A stretch of 57,699 nucleotides of DNA from the NCBI GenBank assembly GCA_002877915.1, contig PNJE01000079.1, positions 1 to 57,699 on the forward strand. Reading direction: 5' to 3'. The notes under the pieces are model-generated. The model saw only the letters and a list, made by a program, of their open reading frames with translations, made no database searches and had not been told where the DNA came from. The DNA is from Candidatus Aminicenantota bacterium. GTDB taxonomy: Bacteria > Acidobacteriota > Aminicenantia > Aminicenantales > Saccharicenantaceae. A program made the position numbers and the translations under genes. Positions 33,758-44,544 of this stretch are shown here, one piece after another (position 1 is the stretch's first letter; every line of letters begins with the position of its first letter).

Positions 33758-34930
33758 CTATTTTCGTACCTTTTTCTTATTTTTAAAAAGGCTATTCCAA
33801 AAGAGGACTACGGGGCAGGACATAAAAATAGTCGAATAAACGCCTTCGATCGAGCCTATAAGCATAACGAAGGCAAAATCGTTAATTACTTTGCCGCCAA
33901 AAAGAAATAAAGATAATACGGAAAGGAAAACCGTTCCTGAAGTGAAAATAGTTCTGGTTAAGTTTATATTTAGAGAGGCATTCATTATCTTTTCCAGCGG
34001 CTCTTTCCGCATAGTCTTTTGAAGTTCGCGGATCCGATCAAAGACAACAATAGTATCATTTATGGAATAACCTACAATCGTCAAGAAAGCGGCAATAATC
34101 GGCAAGTTTATTTCCCGGTTAGTAAAAGAATATATACTGAGAGCAATCAGGACATCTTGAGCCAGGGTGAAGATAGCAGAAGTCCCGTATTCTACTCCTT
34201 TAAATCTAAAGGCAATGTAAACCAGCATGGCAATAAGCGACCAGATGACGGCCTGAGTTGCCTTTTTCCGCAATTCCTTTCCGGCCTGAGGCCCAACAGT
34301 CTCTTTACTAAGGACAATCATCTCTCCCAAAAAAGTTTTCTTCTGAAGAAAGGTCAGAACTTCGTCGGGCAAAGAAACTTCCGGAGATTGCTTGAGCTGG
34401 TTTAAATCGGTAATTAAACCCTGCTTCGTCCGGAAGTCAACAATTCTGTTAGCCAGTTCTTCACCTTTATCAGGAAAAGCCTCAGTCAAAAGAGCAATTA
34501 GGCCTTTGCGGTCGATATTATTTAAATCAATTAACCCTTGGGCGACTTTTTGCTGATCTTCTTTACTTTGGAGAGCTTCGATGACCTTAGTGGCCAGGAC
34601 CTGGTGGCTTTCGATTTCCTGAGCTTTATTCCTGGTACTTTTTGTTTCTATCGTCCTGATTTGAAATTCGCGACCCTCTTTACCTAATTCCTGGATGATG
34701 CTATTTCCCAGGCCGACATCGCTCAACTGCTTCCTGATGGCGGAAACTGAAATCGGGTTTTTAAATTCAATCCTGATTAGGGTACCTTCACCAAAATCAA
34801 CACCCATCTTCAACCCATGGCCGAGGGTAATATTGAGAATACCGACCAGGATAATAACGAGCGTCAGTCCAAGGGCAATCCACTTATATTTAAGGAAATC
34901 AATGTTGGTGGTTTTTTTAAAGATTCTCAT
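33758..34930 (-). CDS. secF: protein translocase subunit SecF with extra periplasmic domain
   Basis: 390 residues, about 80 more than the usual 300-320. SecF and SecD form the proton-driven RND-type partner of SecYEG. The first membrane segment is at 17-37; MGVDFGEGTLIRIEF starts the periplasmic domain. Residues about 133-202 are extra and resemble a ComEA-type helix-hairpin-helix: LIDLNNIDRKGLIALL, ELANRIVDFRTKQG, LPDEVLTFL. After this the normal SVGP-type motif (KETVGPQAGKEL) and five membrane helices follow, with GYSINDTIVVFDRIRE near 290. It lies 1 nt after secD. Confidence 0.93.
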   Translation of the reverse strand: MRIFKKTTNIDFLKYKWIALGLTLVIILVGILNITLGHGLKMGVDFGEGTLIRIEFKNPISVSAIRKQLSDVGLGNSIIQELGKEGREFQIRTIETKSTRNKAQEIESHQVLATKVIEALQSKEDQQKVAQGLIDLNNIDRKGLIALLTEAFPDKGEELANRIVDFRTKQGLITDLNQLKQSPEVSLPDEVLTFLQKKTFLGEMIVLSKETVGPQAGKELRKKATQAVIWSLIAMLVYIAFRFKGVEYGTSAIFTLAQDVLIALSIYSFTNREINLPIIAAFLTIVGYSINDTIVVFDRIRELQKTMRKEPLEKIMNASLNINLTRTIFTSGTVFLSVLSLFLFGGKVINDFAFVMLIGSIEGVYSTIFMSCPVVLFWNSLFKNKKKVRK

Positions 34931-34931
34931 T

Positions 34932-36467
34932 TTAGATACTCAACCTCTTGGCATTTATGGGAACAAATAAATCGAAAATCAAACGGGAGACAAAAACGGC
35001 GGTAAATAAATTAGCTACCAGGCCGCAGATCAAGGTTACGGCATAACCTTTTATTGGCCCAGTTCCGAACTGAAACAAGAAGATAGCGGAAATGATGGTG
35101 GTTAAATTAGAGTCAAAAATAGCAGAAAAAGCCCGGCTAAAGCCAGCATTTATAGCGCTGGCCACATTCTTGCCGAGGGCTAATTCCTCCTTAATTCTTT
35201 CAAAGATGAGGATATTGGCGTCCACCGCCATTCCTATTCCCAAGATGATACCAGCAATACCCGGCAGGGTGAAAGTGGCTTTAAAGTAACCCATCGCCCC
35301 GAAAATAATAAGCTCATTCAATATAAGAGCGACGATAGCATTTACTCCTGACAGACGGTAATAAAAAATCATGAAGGCCATAACGGCGAAAATAGCCACC
35401 AACCCGGCAAATAATCCCTGGCGAATTGAGTCGGAACCAAGGGTCGGCCCAACTGTTCTTTCTTCAAGATATTTAATTCCGGCTGGCAGAGCTCCGGCTT
35501 TAAGAATTACCACTAAATCATCAGCTTCTTGCGGGGTGAAATGCCCCTGAATTATACCCGAATCTGAAATCCGGCTATTAATAACGGGAGCCGATTGCAA
35601 TTTACCGTCAAGAATTATCGCCAATTGTTTTCCGACGTTTTGGCCAGTTACCTGCTCGAATCTCCGGGCTCCATCGGGAGTAAGAGAGAAATGCACTGCT
35701 GGATTGTTCCATTCATCGGTTCCCCGGCGAACGGTCCGCAGGTCTTTTCCGGTGATCGAAGCCACCTTGCTCACTAAATAATATCCCTGGTAACCTCTTT
35801 TGGGATCGCCTTTAACAATTTCGGCGTCGTCCGGAACCTTGCCCCCAAATTCCTGGAGAAGAGTTTGTTCATCTTGAGCCGGACCAGCCTTGACCAGTTT
35901 GAATTCCAGAACGGCAGTTACCTTGATTAAATTTTTGACTCTTTCGGGATCATCTATTCCCGGAAGTTCAACCACAATTCGATCGGCCCCCTGTTTCTGG
36001 ATGATGGGCTCAGCCACGCCAAACTGATCAATTCGATTTCTTATGGTTTCCAGTGTCTGAGTAACAGCCTGATCCCGCAGAAAATTTTCTGCTGCCTGCT
36101 TCAATCTGAAAGTTACTCTATCGCCGGTAAAGGAATAATCCCAATCTCTGGTATACTGGTCAATTAGGTCTCTTATTTTTCCTTCCTGGTCGGCATTAGT
36201 TCCCTCGAAATAAAATCTCCCTGGATTTTCTTTGGCCGCTTTAGTATAGGTAATGTTGTTCTTTTTAAATAAATCTTCAAATCGGGCAATCTGTTGGTCG
36301 GTCTCAGCATTGATAGCATCGTCCGTCATTACCTGAAGAAGTAGGTGAGTGCCGCCCTTAAGGTCAAGTCCAAGCTTAATCTTATTTTTCGGAGGGTAAA
36401 TCAGAAAAATAGAGAGACCAATTATCGCCAGAACTAAACCTATTTTCCATTTTAGATTCTTTTTCAT
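34932..36467 (-). CDS. secD: protein translocase subunit SecD
   Basis: 511 residues. LGLDLKGGTHLLLQV follows the first membrane segment; the periplasmic P1 domain spans about 60-330, and six membrane helices follow (about 340-500). Key motifs: IRNRIDQFGVAEPIIQKQG, RIVVELPGIDDPERVKNLI and GIGMAVDANILIFERIKEEL, which carries the conserved Asp of the proton path. It pulls exported proteins from the SecYEG channel on the periplasmic side. Gene order yajC - secD - secF is standard; the gap to secF is 1 nt. Confidence 0.96.
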   Translation of the reverse strand: MKKNLKWKIGLVLAIIGLSIFLIYPPKNKIKLGLDLKGGTHLLLQVMTDDAINAETDQQIARFEDLFKKNNITYTKAAKENPGRFYFEGTNADQEGKIRDLIDQYTRDWDYSFTGDRVTFRLKQAAENFLRDQAVTQTLETIRNRIDQFGVAEPIIQKQGADRIVVELPGIDDPERVKNLIKVTAVLEFKLVKAGPAQDEQTLLQEFGGKVPDDAEIVKGDPKRGYQGYYLVSKVASITGKDLRTVRRGTDEWNNPAVHFSLTPDGARRFEQVTGQNVGKQLAIILDGKLQSAPVINSRISDSGIIQGHFTPQEADDLVVILKAGALPAGIKYLEERTVGPTLGSDSIRQGLFAGLVAIFAVMAFMIFYYRLSGVNAIVALILNELIIFGAMGYFKATFTLPGIAGIILGIGMAVDANILIFERIKEELALGKNVASAINAGFSRAFSAIFDSNLTTIISAIFLFQFGTGPIKGYAVTLICGLVANLFTAVFVSRLIFDLFVPINAKRLSI

Positions 36468-36510
36468 CTTGACAATCTCTCTTCTGAAATAAATTTAACT
36501 AATATCTCAG

Positions 36511-36855
36511 CTAAGATTCTTTTTGTTCGGTTTTTTCTTTGTCAGAAAGAATTATAGCCACGGCGCTTTTGAGAATATCCACTTTGACATTGGCGGCAAT
36601 TTTAAGCTCGATTCGGTCGGGATGAACATCCATCACCGTACCGAAAATTCCGCCACTGGTAATGATCCGATCCCCCGGCCGTAGATTTTCCACCATCTGC
36701 TGGTGCTGTTTCTGTTTTTTCCTTTGAGGAAGAATAATCAACAGGTAGAAAATGACGAACACCAGAATGAAGGGAAGAAGACCCACCAAAAGGTTGGACT
36801 GGCCTGGAGAAGCGGCCGGTTGTTCAGAAATGCTCATTAAGGTTAAAAAGCTCAT
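36511..36855 (-). CDS. yajC: SecDF-associated membrane protein YajC
   Basis: 114 residues. One membrane segment (about 25-45, LLPFILVFVIFYLLIILPQRKK) followed by GDRIITSGGIFGTVMDV. YajC is the small partner of the SecDF complex. It lies 43 nt before secD and 9 nt after tgt, so tgt-yajC-secD-secF form one operon, a common order. Confidence 0.93.
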   Translation of the reverse strand: MSFLTLMSISEQPAASPGQSNLLVGLLPFILVFVIFYLLIILPQRKKQKQHQQMVENLRPGDRIITSGGIFGTVMDVHPDRIELKIAANVKVDILKSAVAIILSDKEKTEQKES

Positions 36856-36864
36856 CTGTTTTTC

Positions 36865-39053
<2,189 letters not shown>

Positions 39054-39059
39054 ACTTTA

Positions 39060-39088
39060 AGTAAAACCCTAAAAGGGTTATCTGTCAA
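39060..39088 (-). promoter_or_regulatory. promoter of ychF-tgt-secDF, leaderless arrangement, with palindrome
   Basis: Minus strand TTGACA (39088-39083), 17-nt spacer, TTTACT (39065-39060). The -10 ends 6 nt before the ATG at 39053. The spacer contains the palindrome AACCCTAAAAGGGTT (39065-39079), which could be an operator. An alternative start from TATAAT-like sequence nearer 39110 is possible. Confidence 0.45.
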
Positions 39089-39122
39089 GACGCCTAAAAC
39101 TCTACACCTTTTATATTATATA

Positions 39123-39151
39123 TTGAACTGAAAATCGATTAAGAGTATATT
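39123..39151 (+). promoter_or_regulatory. predicted promoter of lepB
   Basis: TTGAAC (39123-39128), 17-nt spacer, TATATT (39146-39151). It gives a leader of about 20 nt with AAGGAC before the ATG at 39177. It is divergent from the ychF promoter, with about 34 nt between the -35 boxes. Confidence 0.5.
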
Positions 39152-39176
39152 ATCAAAAATGTTAAGGACTAATTAA

Positions 39177-39926
39177 ATGGCCAGACTCGGAAAGACGTTT
39201 GATAAAGAAATCGAGGAATTGAAGGAAAAAAGAGAAAAAAAGAAAAGGGAAAAAAGTGTTTTCCGGGAGTATTTTGAGCTAATTGCAGAAACAGCCGTCT
39301 TTGTCTTTTTTGTTATGACCTATGTGGTCCAGGCCTTTCAAATTCCAACCGGTTCTATGGAGCCGACCTTGCTGGTCGGAGATTTTCTGTTAGTAAATAA
39401 GTTCATCTATGCCCGACCAGTTTTTCCGATAGAATCAGTGATTTTACCTATTAAAAAATTGGAAAGAAAAGATATTGTGGTGTTTAAATATCCCCGTAAT
39501 TTAAGCCAGGATTTTGTAAAACGGGTTATTGCCCTCGAAGGGGAAAAAATTGAGATAAAAGATAAAGAAGTTTATATTAACGATAAACCCATAGAGGAGA
39601 GATATAAGGTTCATAACGATTCCCAGATTTTTCAAAAGGGAAATTATTATCAATATGATGATGTCATCCGGGATAATTTCGGACCAGTAGTAGTGCCTCC
39701 AGGACAAGTGTTTGTCATGGGGGATAATCGGGATAATAGTCTCGATAGCCGATATTGGAGCTTTCTTCCGATTTCTTATATCAAGGGCCGGCCCTGGCTG
39801 ATTTATTTTTCTTACGAAGCGGAAAAAGATGCCTATTTAAAAAATGGCCTTCAGGACAGGTTCAAAAAGTTTTTCCGTTTTATTTTCCGCACTCGCTGGA
39901 ATAGAATCCTGAAAGTAATCAATTAG
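39177..39926 (+). CDS. lepB: signal peptidase I
   Basis: 249 residues. A charged, Lys/Glu-rich N-terminus (coiled-coil-like, 8-28) precedes one membrane segment at about 35-53. The catalytic Ser60 is in QIPTGSMEPTLL and the catalytic Lys115 in DFVKRVIALEGE; the box E motif is GDNRDNSLDSRYW. It cleaves signal peptides from Sec substrates on the outer face of the inner membrane. Only one clear membrane anchor is seen. It opens a plus-strand run that includes the SAM hydrolase and recD2, though the next gene appears to have its own promoter. Confidence 0.96.
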   Translation: MARLGKTFDKEIEELKEKREKKKREKSVFREYFELIAETAVFVFFVMTYVVQAFQIPTGSMEPTLLVGDFLLVNKFIYARPVFPIESVILPIKKLERKDIVVFKYPRNLSQDFVKRVIALEGEKIEIKDKEVYINDKPIEERYKVHNDSQIFQKGNYYQYDDVIRDNFGPVVVPPGQVFVMGDNRDNSLDSRYWSFLPISYIKGRPWLIYFSYEAEKDAYLKNGLQDRFKKFFRFIFRTRWNRILKVIN

Positions 39927-39956
39927 AAGAAAACTCTTCCTATTTACCAAAAAGTA

Positions 39957-39985
39957 TTGACCGGGAAATTTTTCTGCCATAAGAT
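39957..39985 (+). promoter_or_regulatory. predicted promoter of the SAM hydroxide adenosyltransferase gene
   Basis: TTGACC (39957-39962), 17-nt spacer, TAAGAT (39980-39985). An ATG at 39988 would fall before the expected transcription start, so the ATG at 40015, with AGGA upstream, is the better start. Confidence 0.4.
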
Positions 39986-40014
39986 TAATGGCAGAAAGAA
40001 TTTTCAGGAATAAT

Positions 40015-40812
40015 ATGGGCAAAGCTTTAATCGGGCTGCTGACAGATTTTGGCACCGGAGATTATTTTGTAGCTTCACTCAAAGGGGTAATTTTATCTTT
40101 AAATCCCGAGGCTACTATTATTGACCTCACCCATGATCTCCCCGATTTCAATCTGCCAGCGGCTGCTTTTGTGCTCTGGGCCAGCTATCGCTTTTTTCCC
40201 GCAGGCACAATATTTATGGCCGTAGTTGACCCAGGAGTGGGCAGCGAGCGGCGGATTATTCTGGGCCGAAGTGAACGTTATTTTTTCGTCGGTCCGGACA
40301 ATGGAATTTTAGCCCCGGTTTTAGAAAGGGAAAGGGCTGAGGTCTACGAGGTAAAGGGAAAAAATTATTTTTTAACCGACCGGAAGACGAGCTTTGAGGC
40401 CAGGGATAAAATGGCTCCTCTGGCTGCCTGGTTGAGCTTGGGAATTCCTTTGAGTGAACTGGGACATCCGGTCTCCAGTTATGAACGGCTGGATTTCCCT
40501 GAGCCTGAAGTTAAGGGCAAAGAAATTAGGGGGATGATCATTTATCAAGATAAATTCGGCAATCTGGTAACCAATCTAAATCAGCAGTTATTGGTAAAAT
40601 TTTTAAACTCCGGACGAAATTCTAATCTGGTTCTTTGGGCCGGCAAGAAAAAAATCTCGGAAATGGCTTCCAGCTATGCTTTATCCTCCGGCGAAAAGCC
40701 TTTCTTTTTTATTAACAGCCTCGGTTTGCTGGAAATTGCTATCTATAAAAAATCCGCGGCAGAAGTTCTGGGCCTGGCTCCAGGAGAACCGGCCATACTC
40801 AAGGTTGAGTAA
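40015..40812 (+). CDS. SAM hydrolase (SAM hydroxide adenosyltransferase, DUF62)
   Basis: 265 residues. The family hydrolyses S-adenosylmethionine to adenosine and methionine using a hydroxide ion, and is related to fluorinase. Motifs: LLTDFGTGDYFVASLKG (N-terminal Asp), VVDPGVGSERR, FVGPDNGILAPVL, and the C-terminal IIYQDKFGNLVTNL. The Arg-Asp-His signature region lies in TSFEARDKMAPLAAWL where canonical members have FHGRDxFAP; here Glu-Ala-Arg-Asp replaces His-Gly-Arg-Asp, a small change to note. It probably controls SAM levels; the physiological reason is not clear. Confidence 0.88.
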   Translation: MGKALIGLLTDFGTGDYFVASLKGVILSLNPEATIIDLTHDLPDFNLPAAAFVLWASYRFFPAGTIFMAVVDPGVGSERRIILGRSERYFFVGPDNGILAPVLERERAEVYEVKGKNYFLTDRKTSFEARDKMAPLAAWLSLGIPLSELGHPVSSYERLDFPEPEVKGKEIRGMIIYQDKFGNLVTNLNQQLLVKFLNSGRNSNLVLWAGKKKISEMASSYALSSGEKPFFFINSLGLLEIAIYKKSAAEVLGLAPGEPAILKVE

Positions 40813-40856
40813 AATTATCAGCTGCCTTAAAAATAATTAATTTTGGCAGACAAACT

Positions 40857-43040
40857 ATGGAATGCCTCGAAGGAACAATTGAGCAGGTGATTTATTATAA
40901 TCCTGATAATGGCTATTCTGTTTTTAAGGTTAAAACTGAAAGAGGGGAGGTGACGGTCGTTGGTAATTTCCCTCCTCTTTCTCCTGGAGAATATCTTAAG
41001 TTAAATGGGCAGTGGGTTAATAACCAGAAATTTGGCCAGCAATTTCAGATGGAATCTTTTAGTTTAACCCTGCCGGCTTCAACCAAGGGGATAGAAAAAT
41101 TTTTAGCTTCCGGTTTAATAAGAGGTATCGGCCCGGTCCTGGCTAAAAGGATAGTTAAAAAATTTGGTGAAAATACAGCCCGGGTTTTAAATGATTCTCC
41201 AGAAAAATTAACTCAGGTTGAAGGAATCGGCCAGGTTAAATTTAAAGAAATTATTAAGTCCTGGGAAGAACACCGGGAAATCCGCGACCTGATTATTTTT
41301 CTTCAGGAGCATAATGTTTCGACCACCCTGACCTACAAGATTTACCGAGCTTACGGGCGCGCTTCGTTTGATATTCTGAGACGAAATCCCTATCAATTAG
41401 CGCTAGAGGTCAAGGGAATTGGATTTAAGACTGCGGATCAGATTGCCTTGAAACTTGGCCTGGCTTCTGACTCTCTTGAAAGAATCAAAGCTTATATCTT
41501 TTATCTTCTGGAAAAAGATAATGAACAGGGGCATGTTTTCTCTGTCGAGGCGGAAATAAAAGAAAAGTGTCAGCAGGAGCTTGGAGTAAACTCAGAGAGG
41601 ATAACTGAAGCTCTGAATTCTCTTCTGGGGAATCAGGCCATTATCAGAGAGGAATCAAAAGATGGGGATTTTCTTTATCTTCCCTTTTTTTATAGGGCCC
41701 AAGAAGAAGTTGCTTCCGCTATTGTTGCTTTGTCCAAAGCTTCCTGCCAGGTTCCGAACTTCGACTTAAACCGGAAAATAACTGAAATTGAAAATCTTCA
41801 GGGGCTGGTTTTTTCTCCGCTACAAAAAAAAGCCATCGCCAGCAGTCTGGAAAAGAAGCTGCTGATCATAACCGGGGGACCGGGGACGGGCAAGACTACC
41901 ATCATCAAGGCAGTGGTGGCAATTTTTGAGGAATGGGGGAAAAGAATTATTTTAGCTGCTCCCACTGGCCGGGCAGCCAAAAGGCTGTCCGAAACTACCG
42001 GTCGAGAAGCGAAAACCATTCATCGGTTATTGGAATATAAGCCCAAGGAAGGGCGGTTTAAGAGGGGTCCGGATTACCCGCTGAAAGCTGAAGCCCTGAT
42101 TGTGGATGAGGTTTCCATGGTTGATTTGCCTTTGATGTATCACCTGCTGCGAGCTGTCCCTCGAGAAATGAGGTTAATCCTGGTTGGAGATAAGGATCAG
42201 TTGCCCCCAGTTGGACCGGGTAATCTTCTACGGGACTTAATTGACTCGGGGATAGTAGAAGTTATAAGGCTGAATGAAATTTTTCGACAGGCGAAGGAAA
42301 GTCTAATTGTAGTTAATGCCCACCGGGTCAATCAAGGGTTGTCCCTGGTGTATCCGCCGAGAAAGGATCCGACCTCCGACTTTTATTTTATTCATCAGGA
42401 AGATGAAGAGAAGGTCTTCCAGTTGATTCTAAAACTCTGCCAAGTGAGTATCCCGCGTCGATTAGGCCTCAGTCCTCTTTCTACCCAGATTCAGGTAATA
42501 GCTCCAATGTATCGTGGGCTGGTAGGGGTTGATAGATTGAATGTCGAGCTGCAGAAAGCTATGAACCCGGCTTCTTCTGGCTTGAAGGTTGGAGCGAAGG
42601 AATTCCGGGTCCGGGATAAAGTAATGCAGATCAGAAATAATTACGACAAAGAAGTTTTTAACGGTGACTTAGGAACAATTGTTCAAATCAACCCGGAAAA
42701 ATTTGGAGTGCTGGTAGATTTTGATGGCCGATTGGTTTCTTATGAAAAGGAAGAACTGTCTGACCTGGTTCTGGCCTATGCCATTTCTGTGCACAAAGCT
42801 CAGGGCAATGAATATCAAGCGGTGGTTATGCCCTTACTCACTCAACATTATCTGATGCTTCAACGCAACCTGTTTTATACTGCCCTTACTCGGGCCAGAA
42901 AGCTCAGTATTATTATCGGTTCCTATCGGGCGCTCCACATTGCTATTAAGAATGATCAACCAATCAGAAGAAATTGCCGGCTGAAAGAAAAAATAAAAGC
43001 CTTGATTGAAGGCCGACCAGAAAACTGGCGTTTGTATTAA
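40857..43040 (+). CDS. recD2: RecD2-type ATP-dependent DNA helicase
   Basis: 727 residues, the full length for RecD2. An N-terminal OB-like part (1-75) precedes helix-hairpin-helix segments (about 80-200, [16 protein letters not shown] and [13 protein letters not shown]). The SF1B helicase core has Walker [10 protein letters not shown] near 345, motif Ia [12 protein letters not shown], Walker [11 protein letters not shown], motif [17 protein letters not shown], and C-terminal motifs [20 protein letters not shown] and [13 protein letters not shown]. It is a 5'-3' helicase acting alone (no RecB/RecC) in DNA repair. No nuclease domain is seen. Confidence 0.95.
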   Translation: MECLEGTIEQVIYYNPDNGYSVFKVKTERGEVTVVGNFPPLSPGEYLKLNGQWVNNQKFGQQFQMESFSLTLPASTKGIEKFLASGLIRGIGPVLAKRIVKKFGENTARVLNDSPEKLTQVEGIGQVKFKEIIKSWEEHREIRDLIIFLQEHNVSTTLTYKIYRAYGRASFDILRRNPYQLALEVKGIGFKTADQIALKLGLASDSLERIKAYIFYLLEKDNEQGHVFSVEAEIKEKCQQELGVNSERITEALNSLLGNQAIIREESKDGDFLYLPFFYRAQEEVASAIVALSKASCQVPNFDLNRKITEIENLQGLVFSPLQKKAIASSLEKKLLIITGGPGTGKTTIIKAVVAIFEEWGKRIILAAPTGRAAKRLSETTGREAKTIHRLLEYKPKEGRFKRGPDYPLKAEALIVDEVSMVDLPLMYHLLRAVPREMRLILVGDKDQLPPVGPGNLLRDLIDSGIVEVIRLNEIFRQAKESLIVVNAHRVNQGLSLVYPPRKDPTSDFYFIHQEDEEKVFQLILKLCQVSIPRRLGLSPLSTQIQVIAPMYRGLVGVDRLNVELQKAMNPASSGLKVGAKEFRVRDKVMQIRNNYDKEVFNGDLGTIVQINPEKFGVLVDFDGRLVSYEKEELSDLVLAYAISVHKAQGNEYQAVVMPLLTQHYLMLQRNLFYTALTRARKLSIIIGSYRALHIAIKNDQPIRRNCRLKEKIKALIEGRPENWRLY

Positions 43041-43059
43041 TCCGATACTTCGGTATAAT
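43032..43059 (+). promoter_or_regulatory. predicted promoter of rubredoxin
   Basis: A perfect TATAAT (43054-43059) with a weak TTGTAT -35 (43032-43037, 16-nt spacer), overlapping the end of recD2. The leader of about 20 nt contains AAAGGAG before the ATG at 43087. Confidence 0.4.
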
Positions 43060-43086
43060 AGACCAAAGAGAAAGGAGACCAGAAGA

Positions 43087-43257
43087 ATGGAAAAATGGGA
43101 ATGCACCGTGTGTGGCTATGTTTATGACCCAGAGGTTGGCGATGCTGACAGCAATATTCCGCCAGGCACCCCTTTTGAATCCCTTCCCGATGACTGGGTT
43201 TGTCCCCAGTGTGGAGCCAGTAAGGATTTATTTCAGAAAGTAGAAGAAGCTAAATGA
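43087..43257 (+). CDS. rubredoxin
   Basis: 56 residues from ATG 43087 with AAAGGAG upstream; a longer open frame starts inside recD2 and is not supported. Two iron-binding loops, CTVCGY and CPQCGA, hold one Fe; YVYDPEVGD and [11 protein letters not shown] are standard. It carries single electrons, often to superoxide reductase or rubrerythrin in anaerobes. The following truncated flavoprotein fragment may be what is left of its reductase. Confidence 0.96.
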   Translation: MEKWECTVCGYVYDPEVGDADSNIPPGTPFESLPDDWVCPQCGASKDLFQKVEEAK

Positions 43258-43289
43258 CTCACTGACGGCGGAAAGAAAAAGATTGGAAA

Positions 43290-43406
43290 ATGAGAGTTGT
43301 AATTGTAGGGAATGGTCTGGCTGGGATAATGACCGGCAAAACCATCAGGGAACTGGATGCTTCGGCTGAGATCATTATTTTTAGTGAGGCTAATTTTATA
43401 GAGTGA
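43290..43406 (+). pseudogene. truncated N-terminus of FAD-dependent NAD(P)H (rubredoxin) reductase
   Basis: 38 codons then TGA. The start MRVVIVGNGLAGIMTGKTI is the GxGxxG dinucleotide fold, followed by RELDASAEIIIFSE, as in rubredoxin reductase-type flavoproteins, which run to about 400 residues. The rest is missing: the stop is directly followed by the porin gene's ribosome site and ATG at 43420. The position right after rubredoxin supports the identity. A deletion of the distal 90 percent is the simplest explanation. Confidence 0.75.
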
Positions 43407-43419
43407 CAAGGAGAAGAAA

Positions 43420-44436
43420 ATGACCAGATCAAAGAGATTCCTGGTTATTGGCCTGGTTGCTCTGTCGCTGTCCATATATGGCCAGGCTCAAGTAAAATTC
43501 AGCGGCTATTTTTCTTTCGAGTATTTGAAGAGCCAGGCTGAGGGGATGTACCCCCAGGGGACTTTCGAAAATCTCTATGGGGGGCTGGCCGCTTCAGGCG
43601 TGATTTCAGGTAGTCTGACCTTTCTGACCGAGGTTCAGGCCAGGTCTCAGGAGAATTTTACTTTAAGGCAAGCTTATCTTTCCTTTCAGGGAAGCAATCT
43701 TTTCCAGTTCAAGTTTGGTTTATTTGAGATTCCCTTTGGCCAGTACAATACTTCAGCCCGGCCCTATCAAACTTTAACTGTTCTGAGACCGCTGGTTTTC
43801 CATTTTTTCCCGTACCGCTGGAGTGATCTCGGAATTTGTTGGGAAAGTAATTACAAAATAATTTATCTTTCCACTTATATAATTAATGGCCTCTCGGCTG
43901 ACGAGCAGGGTTATTTGAGGTCAACTATTAAAGATGTCAATAAAAATAAAGGAGCTGGAGAAAGACTCGGCCTTAGATTCGGTGAGGGTGTGGAATTAGG
44001 TGGTTCCTTTTATCGCGGTAAATATGATTCTGCCGGAACCAAGGCCATTCAATTTGAAGGATTTGACCTTGTTTGGGTCAATCCGGAATGGGAAGTCAGG
44101 GGCGAATATATTAAATCCATTTATGATCATCCCTTTCTGAATCAAAAAATGAATTTTGATGGATATTATCTAATCGTCAGCCTGGTTATAAAAAAGCTAC
44201 ATCCTTATTTTAGCTACCAGAAATCAGCGGTTCCCCAATGCGTGGTAGACGACCAGAATGGTCCACCCCTGAACATATTTCTTGACAGCATGGTTAAAAA
44301 GAGGCGAATCGCCGCCGGTTTAAAGCTGGACATCCTCGATAATTTTTATGCCAAGCTGGAATATGATTGGAATAAGGAAAAAAATATAAGTATTAAAGAT
44401 AATAATTTATCCATTCAACTGGGATTTAATTTTTGA
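43420..44436 (+). CDS. outer-membrane porin-like beta-barrel protein
   Basis: 338 residues with a signal peptide at 1-24 (cleavage near GQAQ). The mature part is a series of amphipathic strands and ends in GFNF, a typical barrel C-terminus. FLTEVQARSQENFTLRQAYLSFQG, FQFKFGLFEIPFGQYN and WEVRGEYI resemble phosphate-selective or OprP/OprO-like porins. The substrate is not predictable. AAGGAG precedes the ATG. It follows the truncated flavoprotein fragment and precedes purA; no functional link is obvious. Confidence 0.7.
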   Translation: MTRSKRFLVIGLVALSLSIYGQAQVKFSGYFSFEYLKSQAEGMYPQGTFENLYGGLAASGVISGSLTFLTEVQARSQENFTLRQAYLSFQGSNLFQFKFGLFEIPFGQYNTSARPYQTLTVLRPLVFHFFPYRWSDLGICWESNYKIIYLSTYIINGLSADEQGYLRSTIKDVNKNKGAGERLGLRFGEGVELGGSFYRGKYDSAGTKAIQFEGFDLVWVNPEWEVRGEYIKSIYDHPFLNQKMNFDGYYLIVSLVIKKLHPYFSYQKSAVPQCVVDDQNGPPLNIFLDSMVKKRRIAAGLKLDILDNFYAKLEYDWNKEKNISIKDNNLSIQLGFNF

Positions 44437-44544
44437 GCCTTTAAGCGTCCATATAAATCTGATAAAATACCTGCTGTTTGTTTCTGTCGGCCAGCGGGAA
44501 AATCGCCCTGGCGGAAATAGGAAATAGAAGAAGGATAAAATAAA

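Noticed and set aside
43006..43086. 27-residue N-terminal extension of rubredoxin
   Set aside because: It starts inside recD2; the ATG at 43087 has AAAGGAG and gives the normal rubredoxin N-terminus.
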